The position numbers and the translations under genes are program-made. A DNA stretch of 64,000 nt from Burkholderiaceae bacterium. GTDB taxonomy: Bacteria; Pseudomonadota; Gammaproteobacteria; Burkholderiales; Burkholderiaceae_C. Below, one piece after another: positions 59,278 to 64,000 of the stretch. The notes below the pieces were generated by a model that was given only the letters and a program-made list of their open reading frames with translations, ran no database searches and was not told the DNA's origin. Position 1 is the first letter of the stretch, and each line of letters begins with the position of its first letter. The stretch is from NCBI GenBank assembly GCA_017992055.1, contig JAGOPK010000008.1, positions 1 to 64,000 of the forward strand, given 5' to 3'.

Positions 59278-60297
59278 TCAGCCCCCGGCCAGCTGCCGCG
59301 CCATGCGCGCCGCGGCCACCAGGCTGGAGGCATCGGCGCGGCCGCTGCCGGCGATGTCGAAGGCCGTGCCATGGTCGGGGCTGGTGCGCACAAAGGGCAG
59401 GCCCAGCGTGACATTCACGCCCTGCTCCACGCCCAGGTACTTGACCGGGATCAGCCCATGGTCGTGGGTCATGGCCAGCACCAGGTCGAACTCGCCCGGA
59501 TGGCCTGGCGCCCGGCGGGCGCGCATGAACACCGTGTCCGGCGCATAGGGGCCGCTGGCATCGATGCCCTCGGCCCGCGCCGCGGCAATCGCCGGGGCGA
59601 TGAAGCGCAGCTCCTCGTCGCCGAACAGCCCGCCCTCGCCGGCATGCGGATTGAGCCCGGCCACGGCGATGCGCGGCGCCGCCTGGCCCCAGGCCGCGGC
59701 GGCGCGGTGGGCGATGCGCAGCGTGGACAGCACGGCGTCGAAGTCCAGCAGCTCGATGGCCCGGCGCAGCGCCACATGGATGGTCACCAGCACCACGCGC
59801 AGCTCGTCGTTGGCCAGCATCATGCGCACCGGCGCGCCGCCGGCCAGGGCCTGCAGCAGCTCGGTGTGGCCCGGATAGGGCACGCCGGCGGCGGCCAGGG
59901 CCTCCTTGTGGATGGGCGCGGTGAGCAGGGCCGAGGCCAGGCCCTGCTGCACCAGGGCCGCGCCGGCACTGATGCAGCAGGCCGCGGCGGCCCCCGCCGC
60001 GGCGCTGACCTGGCCCATGGGCAGGGCCGCCAGATCGCCGCCCAGGTCCGGCGGCTGCCACACGGCCAGGCAGTGCGGCGGCACCTCGGCCCACTGCCCG
60101 GCCTGCTGCAGCTGCGCCACCGGCAGGTCCAGGCCGCACTGGCGCAGCGCACGGCGCATCACCGCCACGTCGCCCACCACCAGCGCAGCACCCAGCTGCC
60201 CGGACGCCGCCGCGCGGGCGATGATCTCGGGGCCGATGCCGCAGGCATCGCCCATGGAGACGGCCAACGGGGCCAGGGGCTTTGTGGAATGGCTCAT
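59278..60297 (-). CDS. pdxA: 4-hydroxythreonine-4-phosphate dehydrogenase
   Basis: A 339-residue pyridoxal-phosphate biosynthesis enzyme. N-terminal SMGDACGIGPEIIARA, TAPIHKEALAAAGVPYPGHTELL (metal-binding His), GLNPHAGEGGLFGDEE, and AMTHDHGLIPVKYLG with the second metal His. C-terminal TSPDHGTAFDIAGSG. It oxidises 4-phosphohydroxy-L-threonine. ATGA overlap with nif3 upstream; both are read leftward. Its presence between nif3 and mscL is not the most common Burkholderiales arrangement. Confidence 0.93.
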   Translation of the reverse strand: MSHSTKPLAPLAVSMGDACGIGPEIIARAAASGQLGAALVVGDVAVMRRALRQCGLDLPVAQLQQAGQWAEVPPHCLAVWQPPDLGGDLAALPMGQVSAAAGAAAACCISAGAALVQQGLASALLTAPIHKEALAAAGVPYPGHTELLQALAGGAPVRMMLANDELRVVLVTIHVALRRAIELLDFDAVLSTLRIAHRAAAAWGQAAPRIAVAGLNPHAGEGGLFGDEELRFIAPAIAAARAEGIDASGPYAPDTVFMRARRAPGHPGEFDLVLAMTHDHGLIPVKYLGVEQGVNVTLGLPFVRTSPDHGTAFDIAGSGRADASSLVAAARMARQLAGG

Positions 60298-61064
60298 GCC
60301 GGGTTGTCGATGTCGATGAACTGGTGCTGCAGGCCGAACTGCGCCGCCAGGTGCTCGCCGACGGCCTGCACGCCGTAGCGCTCGGTGGCATGGTGGCCGC
60401 AGGCCAGGAAGGCCACGCCGGTCTCGCGGGCGATGTGGGCTTGCGGTTCGGAAATCTCGCCGGTGATGAAGGCATCGGCGCCGGCGGCGATGGCGGCCTC
60501 GAAGTACCCCTGGGCCCCGCCGGTGCACCAGGCCAGGCGGCGCAGGCGCCGGCCGTCGCCGGGCAGCCAGGTGGGCGTGCGGCCCAGGGCCTGCTCGGCG
60601 CGCTCGGCCAGCGCCTGCACCTGGTCGAGGCCCGCGGGCGCGGCGCCGACGAAGCCCAGCTCCTGCTCGCCGAAGCGGGCATCGGCCGCCAGGCCCAGGC
60701 GCCGGCCCAGCTGGGCGTTGTTGCCCAGCTCGGCCTGGGCGTCCAGCGGCAGGTGGTAGGCAAACAGGTTCACATCGGCCTGGATCAAGCGGCCCAGGCG
60801 CTGGCGCATCCAGCCGGTGACACGCCCGTCCTGGCCACGCCAGAACAGGCCGTGGTGCACCAGCAGCGCATCGGCGCCGGCGGCGATGGCCGCGTCGATG
60901 AAGGCCAGGCTGGCGGTGACGCCGCTGACCAGGCGGCGCACGCTGTCGCGGCCCTCGACCTGCAGACCGTTCGGCCCATAATCCTTGAAGCGGTCCACCG
61001 CCAGCAGCGCCGACAGATGCGCTTCCAGCGCCGCCCGTGGCACCGGCTGTTGTTCCACGCCCAT
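60294..61064 (-). CDS. Nif3-like dinuclear metal-center hexameric protein
   Basis: A 256-residue NIF3 family protein. It has DYGPNGLQVEGRD, ALLVHHGLFWRG (metal His pair), AYHLPLDAQAELGNNAQL, and the C-terminal GHHATERYGVQAVGEHL with metal ligands. The family is often annotated GTP cyclohydrolase 1 type 2, but its function is unsettled. The start at 61064 is 37 bp from the divergent degS-like start, so the two promoters overlap. ATGA overlap with pdxA. Confidence 0.88.
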   Translation of the reverse strand: MGVEQQPVPRAALEAHLSALLAVDRFKDYGPNGLQVEGRDSVRRLVSGVTASLAFIDAAIAAGADALLVHHGLFWRGQDGRVTGWMRQRLGRLIQADVNLFAYHLPLDAQAELGNNAQLGRRLGLAADARFGEQELGFVGAAPAGLDQVQALAERAEQALGRTPTWLPGDGRRLRRLAWCTGGAQGYFEAAIAAGADAFITGEISEPQAHIARETGVAFLACGHHATERYGVQAVGEHLAAQFGLQHQFIDIDNPA

Positions 61065-61101
61065 CGCCTGCCCTTCCCCGTTCCCGTTGGCTGCGTCCCC
61101 G

Positions 61102-62292
61102 ATGCGAAGACTCTGGCTGATTTTCTCCCAGGCCACGACGGTGGCGCTGGCCGTGCTGTTCGTGGTCGGCACGCTCAAGCCGCACTGGCTGGGCCTGGCC
61201 ACGCAGCGGCGTGCGCCGCCGCCGATGATGCAGCGCGGCCTGCTGCCGGCGCAGCCGGTGCAGCCGGCCGCGCTGGGCGCGGGTGGCGCGCTGCCCGCCG
61301 GCGGCTTTGCCGCCGCGGCCCGGGCGGCCTCGCCGGCGGTGGTCAGCGTCACCACCAGCATCGCCCGCGGCCGCAATCCGCATGCCGACGACCCGAACTT
61401 CGAGTTTTTCTTCGGCAACCGCGGTGGCAACGGTGGCGGCCAGGCGCCGTCGGGCGTGGGCTCGGGCGTGATCGTCTCGCCCGACGGCATCCTGCTGACC
61501 AACCAGCATGTGATCGCCAATGCACGCGAGATCGAGGTGCGCCTGGCCGATGGCCGCGAGGCGCGGGCCGAGGTGCTGGGCAGCGACCCCGAGACCGACC
61601 TGGCCGTGCTGCGCATCCGCCTGGACAAGCTGCCGGCCGTGGCCCTGGGCCGCAGCGACGCGCTGCAGGTGGGCGATGCGGTGCTGGCCATCGGCAACCC
61701 GTTCAACGTGGGCCAGACGGTGACGGCCGGCATCGTCAGCGCGCTGGGCCGCACCGGCCTGGGCCTGTCGACCTTCGAGAGCTTCATCCAGACCGATGCG
61801 GCCATCAACCCCGGCAACTCGGGCGGCGCCCTGGTCGATGCCCAGGGCCAGCTGGTGGGCATCAACACCGCGATCTATTCGCGCTCGGGCGGCAGCAACG
61901 GCATCGGCTTTGCGATCCCGGTGGACCTGGCGCGGCGCGTGATGGACGACCTGCTGCAGGGCGGCGAGGTGCGCCGCGGCTGGATCGGCGTGGAGCCACG
62001 CGAGCTGACGCCCGAGTTTGTCGAGAGCTTCGGCCTCAAGGTGCACCGCGGCGTGCTGATCACCGGCGTGCTGCAGGACGGACCGGCCTTCAAGGGCGGC
62101 ATGAAGCCCGGTGACGTGGTCACCCAGGTGGCCGGCAGCGAAGTCGACAGCGTGTCGCAGCTGCTCAACACCGTGGCCGCACTGCCTCCGGGCAAGCCGG
62201 CGGTGCTGCAGGTGCAGCGAGGCGGCAAGGCCCTGGCGCTGACGGTGGACGTGGTGCAGCGCAAGCCGCAGCTGCTGAGGCGGCCGCAGTAG
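61102..62292 (+). CDS. Membrane-anchored trypsin-like protease with one PDZ domain (DegS-like)
   Basis: A 396-residue periplasmic protease. One N-terminal transmembrane anchor (about 8-28), an Ala/Pro-rich segment, the protease domain with His136 (TNQHVI), Asp166 (ETDLAVL) and Ser240 (INPGNSGGALV), then a PDZ domain (about 300-390, GVLQDGPAFKGGMKPGDVVTQV). One PDZ and an anchor match DegS rather than DegP/DegQ, but a Gly/Asn-rich insert (FFGNRGGNGGG) sits in the LA-loop position. Whether it cleaves an anti-sigma factor is unknown. Stop is 16 bp from the convergent tatC stop. Confidence 0.85.
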   Translation: MRRLWLIFSQATTVALAVLFVVGTLKPHWLGLATQRRAPPPMMQRGLLPAQPVQPAALGAGGALPAGGFAAAARAASPAVVSVTTSIARGRNPHADDPNFEFFFGNRGGNGGGQAPSGVGSGVIVSPDGILLTNQHVIANAREIEVRLADGREARAEVLGSDPETDLAVLRIRLDKLPAVALGRSDALQVGDAVLAIGNPFNVGQTVTAGIVSALGRTGLGLSTFESFIQTDAAINPGNSGGALVDAQGQLVGINTAIYSRSGGSNGIGFAIPVDLARRVMDDLLQGGEVRRGWIGVEPRELTPEFVESFGLKVHRGVLITGVLQDGPAFKGGMKPGDVVTQVAGSEVDSVSQLLNTVAALPPGKPAVLQVQRGGKALALTVDVVQRKPQLLRRPQ

Positions 62293-62308
62293 GCGGCCCG
62301 CCCCCCGA

Positions 62309-63103
62309 TCAGACCTTGGGCTGCCCGGCGGCGTCGGTCGTGTCGGCGTCCGGCGCCTGGGTGTGGCGTATGAACACCTGGGCCGCCCAGATGCCCACCT
62401 CGTAGAGCAGGCACATCGGGATCGCCAGCGACAGCTGCGACACCACGTCGGGCGGCGTGATGACGGCGGCGATGATGAAGGCGACGACGATGAAGTAGCC
62501 GCGCCACTCCTTGAGCTTGGCCACCGACACCACGCCCATGCGCGCCAGCACCACCACCGCCACCGGCACCTCGAAGGCCGCGCCGAAGGCGATGAACATC
62601 GACAGCACAAAGCCGAGATAGGCCTCGATGTCCGGCGCCGGCGTGATGCTCTTGGGCGCAAAGCCCTGGATGAACTTGAACACCTGGCCGAACACGAAGA
62701 AGTAGCAGAAGGCCACGCCCATCAGGAACAGCACGGTGCTGGACACCACCAGCGGCAGCACCAGGCGCTTCTCGTGGCTGTACAGGCCCGGCGCGACAAA
62801 GGCCCAGACCTGGTACAGCACCACCGGCAGCGCGATCAGAAAGGCCGCCATCAGCGTGACCTTCAGCGGCACCAGGAAGGGCGAGATCACGCTGGTGGCG
62901 ATCAGCGTCGCGCCCTTGGGCAGGTTGGCCACCAGCGGCTGGGCCAGCAGGTCGTACAGGCCACCCGGCCCGGGCCACAGGCACAGCGCGCCGAACACCA
63001 CGCCGATGGCGATGACGGCGCGGATCAGCCGGTCGCGCAGCTCGATCAGGTGCGAGACAAAGGGCTGCTCGGTGCCGGCGAGCTCGTCTTGGGGATCGCT
63101 CAT
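62309..63103 (-). CDS. tatC: Sec-independent protein translocase subunit TatC
   Basis: A 264-residue inner-membrane protein with six hydrophobic segments. HLIELRDRLIRA begins TM1, the conserved FVAPGLYSHEKR loop (E in twin-arginine binding), FxxGxxFxYF-like GVAFCYFFVFGQVF and GFVLSMFIAFGAAFEVPV are present. It recognises twin-arginine signals, three of which (Mo hydroxylase, Rieske, peptide-binding protein) appear elsewhere in the window. Starts 7 bp after the tatB stop. Confidence 0.95.
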   Translation of the reverse strand: MSDPQDELAGTEQPFVSHLIELRDRLIRAVIAIGVVFGALCLWPGPGGLYDLLAQPLVANLPKGATLIATSVISPFLVPLKVTLMAAFLIALPVVLYQVWAFVAPGLYSHEKRLVLPLVVSSTVLFLMGVAFCYFFVFGQVFKFIQGFAPKSITPAPDIEAYLGFVLSMFIAFGAAFEVPVAVVVLARMGVVSVAKLKEWRGYFIVVAFIIAAVITPPDVVSQLSLAIPMCLLYEVGIWAAQVFIRHTQAPDADTTDAAGQPKV

Positions 63104-63110
63104 CGCGGGC

Positions 63111-63614
63111 TCAGGCTTTCTGCATGCCGCGCGGGCGGTGGCGCGCCACGCGGGCCGCGCCGGACTGCACATGGCCCTTGACGCCGGCCTGCTGCTTGTA
63201 CCAGCGTGGCATGGCGCTGCGCTTCAGGCGCCAGCGCTTGTTGGGCCGCACATACACCGGCGGCGGCTGCGTCCAGGCCTCGCCGCTGCCCAGCTCGGGC
63301 GGCGACAGCGCGCTGTTGACGTCGGAGGCGATCTCGCCGAACTGCTGGTGGAAGGACTGCTGGGCCTCGTTCAGGTCCTTGGTGACGCTGGCCTCGACAT
63401 CGCGGGCCGCGGTCTCGAACTGCGACTTCATCTTCTGCAGTTCTTCCAGCTCGATCGAGCGGTTGACCTCGGCCTTGACGTCGGCCACGTAGCGGCGTGC
63501 CTTGCCCATCAGGTGGCCGACGGTGCGGGCGACCTTGGGCAGCTTCTCGGGGCCGATGACGATCAGCGCCACCGCGCCGATCAGCGCGATCTTGTCGAAA
63601 CCGAAGTCGATCAT
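63111..63614 (-). CDS. tatB: Sec-independent protein translocase subunit TatB
   Basis: A 167-residue protein. N-terminal [30 protein letters not shown] is the TatB signature (short membrane helix, GPEKLP, amphipathic helix), followed by a long charged helix (about 40-100) and a basic C-terminal tail. Second gene of tatABC. Confidence 0.94.
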   Translation of the reverse strand: MIDFGFDKIALIGAVALIVIGPEKLPKVARTVGHLMGKARRYVADVKAEVNRSIELEELQKMKSQFETAARDVEASVTKDLNEAQQSFHQQFGEIASDVNSALSPPELGSGEAWTQPPPVYVRPNKRWRLKRSAMPRWYKQQAGVKGHVQSGAARVARHRPRGMQKA

Positions 63615-63675
63615 GCTGGACGGCCGGCGGCCGCCCGTGCGGGGGCACGCGGCATCTGGGTGCTCGGAGCGGTGC

Positions 63676-63918
63676 TCAGGACTTGGTCTTGGCCTCGACG
63701 TCGACGGTGTTGCCGTCGGCCGTCTTCTGCGTGGCGGTGACCTGCTGCTGCGGCGGCACCGGGGCATCGGCCGAGGCCGCGCCGTCCTTCATGCCGTCCT
63801 TGAAGCCCTTGACCGCCGAACCCAGGTCGCTGCCCACGTTCTTGAGCTTCTTGGTGCCGAAGATCAGCACCACCACGACCAGCACGATCAGCCAGTGCCA
63901 GATGCTGAATGAACCCAT
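63676..63918 (-). CDS. tatA: Sec-independent protein translocase subunit TatA
   Basis: An 80-residue protein: one membrane helix ([19 protein letters not shown]), the [21 protein letters not shown] amphipathic helix, and an unstructured polar tail. First gene of tatABC. It starts at 63918; the rest of the window (63919-64000) is upstream and holds a short AGGAG-like site but no other complete feature. Confidence 0.95.
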   Translation of the reverse strand: MGSFSIWHWLIVLVVVVLIFGTKKLKNVGSDLGSAVKGFKDGMKDGAASADAPVPPQQQVTATQKTADGNTVDVEAKTKS

Positions 63919-64000
63919 GACGAACTCCTGAATGCCCGAAGGCCTGAAGGCTATTGACCGCTGTGCGGCGAAGACCGCGATTCTAGGTGGTGCGGGCGGG

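Overview
The window is about 70% GC, densely packed, and reads as chromosome of a betaproteobacterium of the order Burkholderiales, most likely the Rubrivivax/Leptothrix/Ideonella/Roseateles group. Support: linked tatABC, degS-like, nif3, mscL, petABC, sspA-sspB; a PEP-CTERM protein; DUF1631, DUF2164 and DUF3683 proteins; and a Burkholderiales-like extragenic repeat. This placement is inference from gene content. No phage, IS or CRISPR was seen.

Layout. 1-5530: small accessory genes (GNAT enzymes, MFS and EamA transporters, an orphan two-domain SLATT membrane protein). 5647-10333: a six-gene operon with overlapping or abutting stops and starts. It joins a two-subunit molybdenum hydroxylase (2Fe-2S subunit and Tat-exported catalytic subunit) to SoxX, a SoxY relative with an AACIE arm instead of GGCGG, SoxZ and diheme SoxA. 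No soxB or soxCD is present. A tungstate/molybdate-type binding protein converges on it, followed by an ExoD protein. 12117-28399: a 16-kb co-directional catabolic locus (LacI regulator, TonB receptor, GH144-type lipoprotein, sugar ABC importer, a large unassigned glycosidase-like protein, an esterase lipoprotein, a very large GH94 phosphorylase), best explained as uptake and phosphorolysis of beta-1,2-glucan. Two LacI-type operators precede it.

28508-28988: a 481-bp element with two 162-bp arms in inverted orientation, the only stretch over 300 bp without a gene. 29024-34864: a dipeptide/oligopeptide ABC transporter, divergent from an N-formylglutamate amidohydrolase. 35891-39805: a 1304-residue FAD/Fe-S oxidoreductase (DUF3683 type). 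40056-44957: ugpBAECQ for glycerol-3-phosphate and glycerophosphodiesters. 44977-51719: MFS exporter, argJ, PEP-CTERM protein, secA, DUF721-like protein. 51729-64000: housekeeping block of tRNA-Thr, sspB-sspA, the cytochrome bc1 operon, mscL, a DUF1631 protein, pdxA, nif3, a DegS-like protease and tatABC.

How parts connect. The Tat genes at the right end encode the machinery likely needed by the Mo hydroxylase and the Rieske protein (both with RR signals), and the bc1 complex and periplasmic cytochromes could share an electron pool. The strongest candidate for an undescribed system is the Mo-hydroxylase/AACIE-SoxYZ/SoxAX operon; second is the beta-1,2-glucan locus with its uncharacterised 1048-residue enzyme.
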